Assembly (NCBI GenBank): GCA_020635275.1 | Contig: JACKAA010000002.1 | Span: 372,001 to 436,000 of the forward strand | Reading direction: 5' to 3' | DNA from: Ignavibacteriales bacterium | GTDB taxonomy: Bacteria > Bacteroidota > Ignavibacteria > Ignavibacteriales > Melioribacteraceae | Length of the DNA stretch: 64,000 bases | In this document: positions 25,740 to 33,188 of the stretch, piece by piece | Numbering within the stretch: the stretch's first letter is position 1 | Layout of the letters: every line of letters begins with the position of its first letter | Made by a program: the position numbers and the translations under genes | Notes under the pieces: model-generated | The model's input: only the letters and a program-made list of their open reading frames with translations | Database searches by the model: none | What the model was told of the DNA's origin: nothing

Positions 25740-27319
25740 TGAGCCAAACAAACAATGAAATACTTTTCAAGAAATTTGAGATCTTAAGCTGCTACAAAAA
25801 AGATGAGCACTCGGCAGTTTATTTAGCTAATCACATTTTTTTAGAAAAAAAAGTATTTCTTAAAATTCTTAACACCGAAACTATTCCCGATCAATCAATT
25901 ACAGAAAGGTTTAAGCGTGAAGCCAAAATTTTGGCTCAACTTGAACACCCGAATATTATTAAGGTTTTTGATTTCGGAATGTTTAAAAGCTACTTCTACA
26001 TTTCATTTGAATATTTTGAAAGTAAAAATCTAAGAGAATTTCTAAACACTCAACCAATTACTGAAGAAAATAAAAAGAATATATTTATTCAATTGGTAAA
26101 AGGTTTAGATTTTGCACACAAAAAAAATGTTATTCACAGAGATATTAAACCTGAGAATATTTTAGTAAATAAAAATTTAGAAGTTAAACTCACAGATTTT
26201 GGACTCGCTCAAGACTCGCTTGATAATTTAGTTACTCAAAGATATTCTGTTGTCGGAACTCCGGCTTATATGTCGCCTGAACAAATTCAAGGTGAAAAGC
26301 TCACAATTAAAAGTGATCTATTTTCTCTTGGTATTACTGCAGCTGAAATTTTCAGCGGCAAAAATCCTTTTCTGGGAAATGATGCAAACGAAACTATAAA
26401 TAATATTTTATCATTCAATGAAAAAGAAAATGAAAACTTTTTTACTGAATACGATGAAAATATTCAAACGGTTCTAAAAGGTTTATTGGCTTCAAATATA
26501 GAAGAAAGATTTAATTCATGTGAAGACATATTAAAAATTTTTAATATATTTAATATTGAACCACAAACATCAGTTAAACAGAGCTCAAAAAAATATTGGA
26601 TTGCAGCCATAATTGTTTTAGCATTGATTCCAGTTTTATGGTTAATTTCAAATAATAAAAGCACTACAGATGAATTAAAAAGTAAATCAATAGAAGCTAA
26701 AAAAAATGACAAAGTTGATTCTTTGGCAAATGATAAATTAGAGATTGCCACGGCTGAAATAAATAATTTGCCAAAATCAAAAATAGTAAACGAAAAAAGT
26801 GACGAAGTTAATAAAACAGAAAATGAAACTTCAAAAACAGTTGAAGAAAAATTGCAAGCTGATAAACCAAAAATAAAAAGTGAAGAATTTGGCGAGCTTT
26901 TTATAAAATGCTATCCTTGGGCAAAAGTTTATCTTAACAACAAATACATAGAAACTACGCCTTTATCAAAAAACATTAATACCAAAACCGGCGAATATTT
27001 ATTAACTTTAATTCATCCGGATTACCCAAAGTATTCGGAAAATATAAACATCACAAAAGAAAAATTAAAATTTGTTGAAGTAAATTTAGATACATTATTT
27101 GGATATTTTCAGTGCCAGGTTTTCCCTTGGTCTGAAATTATTATTAACGGAGAAAAAAAAGGAGTTACTCCTTTAGAAAATCCAATTAGACTTAATGAAG
27201 GAAAATATAATTTGGTTTTATCAAATCCGCAGTATAAAAGGATTGAGACACAAATAAGTATTAATAAAAATGATACTCTTTTTATGAAGTTCAATATGAA
27301 AGATGGAAGTTATAAATAA
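25739..27319 (+). CDS. Membrane Ser/Thr protein kinase with PEGA domains
   Basis: A 526-residue Hanks-type kinase. The catalytic domain (about 10-265) has HRDIKPEN (His133, Asp135), DFGLA, and VVGTPAYMSPEQ in the activation segment. A transmembrane helix (about 286-304) is followed by an acidic/Lys linker and two PEGA domains outside the membrane (about 380-445 and 450-520; KCYPWAKVYLNNKYIETTPL and QVFPWSEIIINGEKKGVTPL). PEGA domains are surface beta modules of uncertain binding partner. Genetic coupling with the sigma-54 activator suggests the kinase passes an envelope signal to it. Confidence 0.93.
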   Translation: MSQTNNEILFKKFEILSCYKKDEHSAVYLANHIFLEKKVFLKILNTETIPDQSITERFKREAKILAQLEHPNIIKVFDFGMFKSYFYISFEYFESKNLREFLNTQPITEENKKNIFIQLVKGLDFAHKKNVIHRDIKPENILVNKNLEVKLTDFGLAQDSLDNLVTQRYSVVGTPAYMSPEQIQGEKLTIKSDLFSLGITAAEIFSGKNPFLGNDANETINNILSFNEKENENFFTEYDENIQTVLKGLLASNIEERFNSCEDILKIFNIFNIEPQTSVKQSSKKYWIAAIIVLALIPVLWLISNNKSTTDELKSKSIEAKKNDKVDSLANDKLEIATAEINNLPKSKIVNEKSDEVNKTENETSKTVEEKLQADKPKIKSEEFGELFIKCYPWAKVYLNNKYIETTPLSKNINTKTGEYLLTLIHPDYPKYSENINITKEKLKFVEVNLDTLFGYFQCQVFPWSEIIINGEKKGVTPLENPIRLNEGKYNLVLSNPQYKRIETQISINKNDTLFMKFNMKDGSYK

Positions 27320-27321
27320 AC

Positions 27322-27337
27322 TGGTACGGTAATTGCA
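27322..27337 (+). promoter_or_regulatory. Sigma-54 promoter before the Kelch T9SS gene
   Basis: TGGTACGGTAATTGCA against the consensus TGGCACG-N4-TTGCA: one mismatch, with the invariant GG and GC in place and correct spacing. Predicted transcription start is near 27348. It is three bases after the kinase stop and about 1.6 kb from the end of the activator gene. Confidence 0.85.
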
Positions 27338-27372
27338 TTAATTTCTATATGATGAATTTTGGAATACAAAAT

Positions 27373-28704
27373 ATGATAAGATTTTTAATAATATTCTTAT
27401 TTTCTGCAAGCATGAGTTTTGCTCAATTTTCTAATTGGGAGCATTATAGTGAAATGAGAAGACCGGTCGCTGGTGCAGATATTTGGCAAGATATTGACAA
27501 TTTTTACGTTTTCGGCGGGTATTCAGATTCATTGCAAAAAAATGTTAACTGGATTCAGAAGTTTAGAGTTTATTTTGATGTTTGGAAACTTGACAGCATG
27601 ATTGTGCCAAGATATGGTCTAGTTGCAGAAAAGTATGATAGTCTGGCATATTTTTTTGGCGGTGTTTCCGATGATGCTAATTCTGTAAATGGTTTGGAAA
27701 GATGGGGCTTGAATTTTACAGACGAAGCTTTTTACAGATCGAACAAAAATTTTAATAGAATTTTTTCTAGCGGTCATATTATTGGAGAAAACCTATATAT
27801 CATTGGCGGAAATCCGCAGCCGGGAACTATTTCAGATACATTGCCATATATTATTGAATACAATTTGATTTCCGATACGGTTACTTACCAATCAGATAGT
27901 TTATTTATAAATGAAGACTTACCTGAACAGCAAATGTCTGAAGTAATTGGTGACGATATTTTCATTTTTGGCGGTGTAACAAATGGAATTTCACAAGATA
28001 TATATAAGTTTAATATTGTTGATAAGTCGTTAACAAAACTTGATATTGGGCTATTGGAACCGCGTGCCGGAGGAAGAGCTGTTATAGGAATTGATCCTTC
28101 GGTGATCTATATTATTGGGGGTTATAATGAAAATTTGGAAGCTTTAAATAATGTTGAAGTTTTCCGCTATTTCTCAGAAAATGATTATTATATAGAAAAT
28201 TCTTCTCCAATTCAAGATGCAAGATATCATTTTATGACCGCTTATCTTGATGAATACATTTACATTCTTGGAGGTTTTGATGCAGATGGAAAAGTTGTTA
28301 AAACAATAGAAAGATATTATGGACAAGAAACTACAACCGATGCTGAACAAGTGATTATAATTCCGTCAGATTTTAAATTATATCAAAATTATCCTAATCC
28401 GTTTAATCCGACGACTACAATCAAGTATCAGATCCCGAATCAAGTTCAGGATGACAATTCTACTGTCATTGCGAGTAGTGAAGCAACAAAGCAATCTAAT
28501 GTAGAGACGCATGGCCATGCGTCTGTACGACTTGTTGTTTATGATGTGCTTGGACGTGAAGTCGCAGCGCTTGTAAACCTAAACCAAAAACCGGGAACAT
28601 ATGAAATAAATTTTGATGCAAGCAATCTGCCAAGCGGAATTTATTATTATCAATTAAAATCAAATTCATTCATTCAAACAAAAAAAATGATGCTGTTGAA
28701 ATAG
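27373..28704 (+). CDS. T9SS-exported Kelch-repeat protein
   Basis: About 443 residues. Signal peptide MIRFLIIFLFSASMSFAQ, then a beta-propeller of Kelch-type repeats (DNFYVFGGYSD, YFFGGVSDD, NLYIIGGNPQ, DIFIFGGVTN, VIYIIGGYNE, YIYILGGFDADG), then a T9SS type A sorting domain (YQNYPNPFNPTTTIKYQI to the C-terminal TKKMMLLK). An ATG exists at 27349, but the sigma-54 promoter predicts transcription starting at about 27348 and GGAA lies eight bases before 27373, so I prefer the latter. It is predicted to be secreted and attached at the cell surface. The sorting domain holds an in-frame repeat element (28431-28528). Confidence 0.88.
   Translation: MIRFLIIFLFSASMSFAQFSNWEHYSEMRRPVAGADIWQDIDNFYVFGGYSDSLQKNVNWIQKFRVYFDVWKLDSMIVPRYGLVAEKYDSLAYFFGGVSDDANSVNGLERWGLNFTDEAFYRSNKNFNRIFSSGHIIGENLYIIGGNPQPGTISDTLPYIIEYNLISDTVTYQSDSLFINEDLPEQQMSEVIGDDIFIFGGVTNGISQDIYKFNIVDKSLTKLDIGLLEPRAGGRAVIGIDPSVIYIIGGYNENLEALNNVEVFRYFSENDYYIENSSPIQDARYHFMTAYLDEYIYILGGFDADGKVVKTIERYYGQETTTDAEQVIIIPSDFKLYQNYPNPFNPTTTIKYQIPNQVQDDNSTVIASSEATKQSNVETHGHASVRLVVYDVLGREVAALVNLNQKPGTYEINFDASNLPSGIYYYQLKSNSFIQTKKMMLLK
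28431..28528 (+). repeat. Repeat element in frame within the T9SS domain
   Basis: Composite of GATCCCGAATCAAGTTCAGG-type hairpin, a GTCATTGCGAG..AAGCAATCT segment and the palindrome GTAGAGACGCATGGCCATGC. It encodes NQVQDDNSTVIASSEATKQS and NVETHGHASV between TTTIKYQIP and VYDVLGREVA, which are adjacent in ordinary T9SS domains such as the one at 58488. Confidence 0.8.
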
Positions 28705-28705
28705 T

Positions 28706-29539
28706 ATGAAAATATTTAGAACACTACTCTTTTTCTTTGCTGTTTCAACATTTTTATTTGGACAGAATAATGAAGAAATTTCTTCACTTCAGAATCACTA
28801 TGAATCTTTTGAATATTCAAGTGTAATATCAAAAGCGGAAGTTTTATTGTTGGATAAAGAGAGGTTTTCTGAAGAATCATTAATTCAAATTTATGAACTT
28901 AAAGCGGCATCTCATTTTGCAATGGGCGATCAGCAGAATGCAAGAAAATCTTTTATTGAAACTCTCAAAATTAATGATGAATATGAACTGAACAATGTAA
29001 TTTATTCACCTAAATTGGTTGATCTTTTTACTAATGTTAAAGATGAATTTTTAGATATATTAAATGCAAAAGATGAAAAACGTCAAACTTTATCTGAATC
29101 TGAAATAACTTCAACTGATCTTCAGCAAAATGTAATTTTAGATGATTTTCATACTGCGGTTGCAAAATCCTTAATTATTCCAGGCTGGGGCCACCTGCAA
29201 TTAGAAAATAGTACAAAAGGCTGGATTTTAACTTCTGTAAGCACAGTAACTTTGGGCTCAATGATATACTTTGTTTTTGATGCAAATTCTAAAGAAAAAG
29301 ATTATTTAGCAGAAACAAACGCAAATATGATTAGTTTGAAATATAATGATTACGATAAATCATATAAAATTAGAAATTCTTTAATTGCCGCTTACGCCGC
29401 CGTTTGGCTTTATTCTCAAATTGATTTGCTGTTTTTTTCCAATAATTTGGGAAGTAAGAACATTTCTTTACAAAATAATTCAATAAATAATCAAAATTAT
29501 AATCAAGAAATTCTCTTTTCTGTAAAAATCCCATTTTAG
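28706..29539 (+). CDS. TPR-like exported protein with DUF5683 domain
   Basis: A 277-residue protein with signal peptide MKIFRTLLFFFAVSTFLFGQ. Residues about 25-115 form TPR-like helices; about 150-250 match the DUF5683 pattern (AKSLIIPGWGHLQLENSTKGWIL followed by hydrophobic helices), which is common in Bacteroidetes and Chlorobi and has no known activity. It starts one base after the Kelch gene and should be under the same sigma-54 promoter. Its N-terminal half is related to the 125-residue protein at 29692. Confidence 0.75.
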   Translation: MKIFRTLLFFFAVSTFLFGQNNEEISSLQNHYESFEYSSVISKAEVLLLDKERFSEESLIQIYELKAASHFAMGDQQNARKSFIETLKINDEYELNNVIYSPKLVDLFTNVKDEFLDILNAKDEKRQTLSESEITSTDLQQNVILDDFHTAVAKSLIIPGWGHLQLENSTKGWILTSVSTVTLGSMIYFVFDANSKEKDYLAETNANMISLKYNDYDKSYKIRNSLIAAYAAVWLYSQIDLLFFSNNLGSKNISLQNNSINNQNYNQEILFSVKIPF

Positions 29540-29540
29540 C

Positions 29541-29582
29541 TACTACGAATATTATTCGTTTAAACGAACAAAATTCGTAGTA
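29541..29582. repeat. Nested palindrome, possible terminator
   Basis: Outer arms TACTACGAAT (29541-29550) and ATTCGTAGTA (29573-29582), and an inner palindrome TTCGTTTAAACGAA (29555-29568). It directly follows the DUF5683 gene stop and is followed by a T-rich stretch, so it probably ends the first sigma-54 transcript. It is unlike the other palindromes here. Confidence 0.6.
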
Positions 29583-29639
29583 AAACCTTTTTGATTTTTC
29601 AAATACTTCATTTTTTGCATTATATAAATATTTATTTAT

Positions 29640-29655
29640 TGGCATCCATTTTGCT
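29640..29655 (+). promoter_or_regulatory. Sigma-54 promoter before the BNR/T9SS gene array
   Basis: TGGCATCCATTTTGCT against TGGCACG-N4-TTGCW: two mismatches at less conserved positions, GG and GC intact, spacing exact. Predicted start near 29666, 26 bases before the ATG at 29692. It is the second such site close downstream of the sigma-54 activator gene. Confidence 0.8.
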
Positions 29656-29691
29656 TTAAGATTTAATAATCACAATAATTTGTCAATTGCC

Positions 29692-30066
29692 ATGAAAAAA
29701 AGTCAGTTAAAATCATTTATTTTTTTCACAATTATTTTATCAATTTCTATCTATTCCCTATTTGATTCCAACGATCAAATGAAAGATCTTCAGAAATATT
29801 TTCAGAATTGTGAATATGAAAAAGCTATTGATTTAGCAGAAATTATCTTAAAAAATCCAAATTTAGATAAATCAGATAAAACGCATGCATACATAATTAA
29901 AGGAGTTTCAGAATTTTCTTCTAACCAGACATTAAATGCCCGAATTACTTTTGCAGAATTAATAATGTTTGATAAAAATGTAAGACTGAGTGAAAAAGAA
30001 GTTTCACCAAAAATTATAGAGTTCTTTAATGATTTGAAGCAAAAACTGTTAGCTGAAAATATTTAG
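29692..30066 (+). CDS. Small exported TPR-like protein
   Basis: About 124 residues: N-terminal hydrophobic signal (MKKSQLKSFIFFTIILSISIYSLF) and two or three TPR-like helices. The end (RLSEKEVSPKIIEFFNDLKQKL) parallels ELNNVIYSPKLVDLFTNVKDEF in the DUF5683 protein at 28706, so the two share an ancestor and this one lacks the DUF5683 part. A TTG 12 bases upstream is in frame, but ATG gives a better signal. It leads the BNR/T9SS array, 10 bases before the next gene. Function unknown; perhaps an assembly or anchoring partner. Confidence 0.65.
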   Translation: MKKSQLKSFIFFTIILSISIYSLFDSNDQMKDLQKYFQNCEYEKAIDLAEIILKNPNLDKSDKTHAYIIKGVSEFSSNQTLNARITFAELIMFDKNVRLSEKEVSPKIIEFFNDLKQKLLAENI

Positions 30067-30076
30067 CGAGGTACAA

Positions 30077-30691
30077 ATGAGAAGAATTTTACTTTTCTTA
30101 AGTTTAATTATACTTCTTAGTAACTATTCCATTTTTTCACAATTTGATATAATTCAAAAATTTCCACTACAAGACAGCACAGCTACACATGGTAGTTCTG
30201 CAATTATTCCTCTCACAGATAACAAACTATTATTCTTCTGGACTGAAAATGAAAAGCTGTTTTTGGTTAATTACGAAGGTTCAAACTATTACAACAAAAG
30301 AGTATTAATTGAAAATATCTTTTCCAAATATAATTACAAAATTCTTTCAGTGCTCAAAACAAATACAAACAGAATTATCTTAGTATATACTGATAATACT
30401 GCTACTTTGAGATCAATTATTTCTATCTTTTCAGACGATGAGGGAATTAGTTGGAGCAATCCAAATTTTATTACTTCAACAACTGAAGATTATGGTTACA
30501 TGAATCCAAGTCTTTCTCAAACAAAAGATGGAACTATTTGGCTTCTATTTAATCAATCTAGAAATTTATATAGCATTAAAAGTAATGATAATGGTACCAA
30601 CTGGAATAGTGGATCTCTAATAGAAAATAATTATTCTGCTGGAAGTTTTATATCTGATAATAGTAATAAATATTATCTTTTTTTATACTAA
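30077..30691 (+). CDS. BNR-repeat T9SS protein, paralogue 1, N-terminal fragment before a frameshift
   Basis: The first 204 codons of a protein of about 1034 residues. Signal peptide (MRRILLFLSLIILLSNYSIFSQ) then sialidase-type Asp-box repeats (SxDxGxxW: FSDDEGISWSNP, SNDNGTNWNSG). The frame ends at 30691 just after a run of seven T (30678-30684). With six T the reading passes straight into the next frame as YYLFYTKAIYKRDTSYIYFKQ and on to 33182. The break is therefore one base, either a homopolymer sequencing error or a recent mutation. The intact paralogue at 33189 shows the expected full length. Confidence 0.75.
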   Translation: MRRILLFLSLIILLSNYSIFSQFDIIQKFPLQDSTATHGSSAIIPLTDNKLLFFWTENEKLFLVNYEGSNYYNKRVLIENIFSKYNYKILSVLKTNTNRIILVYTDNTATLRSIISIFSDDEGISWSNPNFITSTTEDYGYMNPSLSQTKDGTIWLLFNQSRNLYSIKSNDNGTNWNSGSLIENNYSAGSFISDNSNKYYLFLY

Positions 30692-33182
30692 AGCAATATA
30701 TAAAAGAGATACCTCATATATTTATTTTAAGCAATCAAATGATTCTGGGAAAACATGGCAAAACGAAAGGAAAATTAGTTCAGATAATTCGCAAGATTTT
30801 TTACCTTCTGTTTATATTGATAAAAATGGAGTATTTAAACTTCTTTTTGCAAAAAAAACATTAAATCTTTTTGATTATAATTATAGTTTTACCAGTCCTG
30901 AGTATAATTTCAACTATGAACTTTTTTACATTACATCATCAGATAATTGCACAACATGGTCAACAGCAAAAAAATTTACAAAGTATGCAGGATATGATTT
31001 TTTACCAAATTTAACATTCTATAATGATATACCATTCGTTACATTTCTATCAACACGAACAATAAGTGAAATTGATGGTGACTTAACTAAAACACAAATT
31101 TGGTATGGAATTCTTGAACATTCCGTAGATAAGATTACTCCCCCTGTAATTCAAAAAACAAACACAATTCCAACATTACCAAGAAGTGATACTTCTATAA
31201 CATTTACAGCAATGGTTTATGATAATGAACTAATGAACGTCCAACTTATTTATTCGTTAAATGGAATTAAACAAGAACCTATTTCAATGAATGATCAAGG
31301 TTTAAACGGTGATAAATTAGCTAATGATAGCATTTATTCCTTTAGATTTAATAATTTTGATCTTCTAGATCAAGTAGAATACTATATAAAAGCTTCTGAT
31401 ATTTCAAAAAATATTACAAGAACAAAAAAATATAATATTGATTTCCTTTTCCCTTATGTACAAGATTATTATAATTTTGATATAAACAACTTTAAACTTC
31501 CAATTAACAATTACGGAATTCTTGCTGATGTTTCAATGCCCGAGCAAAATTCTGGGGGAAAATTAGATGATATAGGATTTCTTTATTCCGGAGGTTTTGC
31601 ATTATCCGGTTTAAACAATGGAAATATTTGGGGCAATGGTGTTATGTCGGCAAGCAGAATTGAAGACTATTTGCCTGGAACTGTTAATAATTCAGCTGAT
31701 ACAAATTTATTTAAGATCTACTTATTAAGTTCAAACTCATTACCATTTAGCAGGTCTTGGATTGCATGGAAAAACGCTGTTAAACTTGGTGCAAATTTTT
31801 ATGATGGAAATGGAGATGGAGTTTATAATCCAATAGATTTGAACAATAATGGGCAGTGGGATTCTAATGAAGATCGGCCCGATATAATTGGAGATGTAAC
31901 AGCTTGGTGTGTTTATAATGATTCAAAACCTTCTGATCAGAGAAGATATCAAAATATTGATCCGCATGGAATTGAAATTAAACAAACAGTTTTTGCATAT
32001 TCTCCTCAAACTCACCCGGAATTATCTAATGTAATTTTTATTAGATATAACATTGAAAATAAAGGTACCGTATCAAATAAATTTGATTCAGTTTACTTTT
32101 CTGCATGGAGCGATCCTGATTTAGGGAATTATGAAGATGATGTTATCGGAAGTGATACAACAGTTAATTCCGGTTACTGCTATAACAATCAACCAGATGG
32201 AGAATATGGAAATAATCCCCCGGCTTTTTTTGTTTCAGTCATTCAAGGGCCTGCCGCTTATATTCCTAATGAAACATTTTTAGATGTAAATGAAAACAAT
32301 ATTTACGATGAAAATATTGACACTCCGTTAGATTCTGCTAAAAACAACTTAGGTCTTTTTCTGGAAAATAAATTTTTTCCTGGTTCAAAAAATTTAAATG
32401 TCAGCTCAATTAAAAATTACTTAAAAAGCAATCCTACACTTGGTGATCCTGATACTGAAATAGATTTAAGAAATTACATGAAAGGTTTTGATAGACAAGG
32501 AAATATTATTAATCCTTGTGATTGGCCGATTGGAGATGTATTAAATGAAGATTGTACAACATTAAACCCATATTTTTGGTATTCAGGTGATCCCGTTACC
32601 CAAAATGGATGGCTTTGTAATATTAAAACCGATCACAGATTAATGGTAAATACTGGTCCATTTACTTTAGAAAAAGACAAACCTCAAGAAATTATTATAG
32701 CTTACATTATTGGCAGAGGCACTGATTATTTCAATTCAATAACTGTTTCAAGAAAAATTGCAAAAGATGTAATTGGTTTTTACAATTCCAACTTTACAGA
32801 AATTCCCGTTGGTGTGAAGCAAAGTAAAAGTGAAATTATTCCAACAAAATTTGCGTTAGAGCAGAATTACCCAAATCCGTTTAATCCGACGACAACAATT
32901 AAGTATCAGATCCCGAATCAAGTTCGGGATGACAATTCTTCCGTCATTGCGAGGAGTGAAACGACAAAGCAATCTAATGTAGAGACGCATGGCCATGCGT
33001 CTGTACGACTTGTTGTTTATGATATTCTTGGCAGAGAAGTCACCACTCTTGTAAACCAAAAACAAAAACCAGGAACTTATGAAGTAATTTTTGACGCGAG
33101 CAAGTATTCAAGCGGTGTTTACTATTATCAATTAAAAGTCGGGCAGTTTATAAAGACAAAGAAAATGATGTTACTTAAATAG
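30687..33182 (+). CDS. BNR-repeat T9SS protein, paralogue 1, C-terminal fragment
   Basis: It continues paralogue 1 in the shifted frame. Two more Asp boxes (SNDSGKTWQNE, SSDNCTTWSTA) are followed by the shared core found in all copies: YSGGFALSGLNNGNIWGNG, a DGNGDGVYNPIDLNNNGQWD calcium-binding-like loop, GDVTAWCVYND, and GIEIKQTVFAYSPQTHPELSNVIFIRYNI. It ends with a T9SS type A domain (EQNYPNPFNPTTTIKY to TKKMMLLK) containing a repeat element. Gene callers may start it at ATG 31212, but the frame is open and homologous from about 30675. It is probably a secreted surface protein; ligand unknown. Confidence 0.75.
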   Translation, partial: TKAIYKRDTSYIYFKQSNDSGKTWQNERKISSDNSQDFLPSVYIDKNGVFKLLFAKKTLNLFDYNYSFTSPEYNFNYELFYITSSDNCTTWSTAKKFTKYAGYDFLPNLTFYNDIPFVTFLSTRTISEIDGDLTKTQIWYGILEHSVDKITPPVIQKTNTIPTLPRSDTSITFTAMVYDNELMNVQLIYSLNGIKQEPISMNDQGLNGDKLANDSIYSFRFNNFDLLDQVEYYIKASDISKNITRTKKYNIDFLFPYVQDYYNFDINNFKLPINNYGILADVSMPEQNSGGKLDDIGFLYSGGFALSGLNNGNIWGNGVMSASRIEDYLPGTVNNSADTNLFKIYLLSSNSLPFSRSWIAWKNAVKLGANFYDGNGDGVYNPIDLNNNGQWDSNEDRPDIIGDVTAWCVYNDSKPSDQRRYQNIDPHGIEIKQTVFAYSPQTHPELSNVIFIRYNIENKGTVSNKFDSVYFSAWSDPDLGNYEDDVIGSDTTVNSGYCYNNQPDGEYGNNPPAFFVSVIQGPAAYIPNETFLDVNENNIYDENIDTPLDSAKNNLGLFLENKFFPGSKNLNVSSIKNYLKSNPTLGDPDTEIDLRNYMKGFDRQGNIINPCDWPIGDVLNEDCTTLNPYFWYSGDPVTQNGWLCNIKTDHRLMVNTGPFTLEKDKPQEIIIAYIIGRGTDYFNSITVSRKIAKDVIGFYNSNFTEIPVGVKQSKSEIIPTKFALEQNYPNPFNPTTTIKYQIPNQVRDDNSSVIARSETTKQSNVETHGHASVRLVVYDILGREVTTLVNQKQKPGTYEVIFDASKYSSGVYYYQLKVGQFIKTKKMMLLK
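32909..33006 (+). repeat. Repeat element in frame within the T9SS domain
   Basis: Same composite as at 28431, encoding NQVRDDNSSVIARSETTKQS and NVETHGHASV. The first hairpin is perfect here (CCCGAA..TTCGGG) and the GTAGAGACGCATGGCCATGC palindrome follows at 32979. Confidence 0.8.
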
Positions 33183-33188
33183 GAGTTC

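Noticed and set aside
29370..29645. Minus-strand 91-codon frame
   Set aside because: It runs antisense through the end of the DUF5683 gene and the palindrome at 29541; composition is Lys/Phe-rich noise from A/T-rich DNA.
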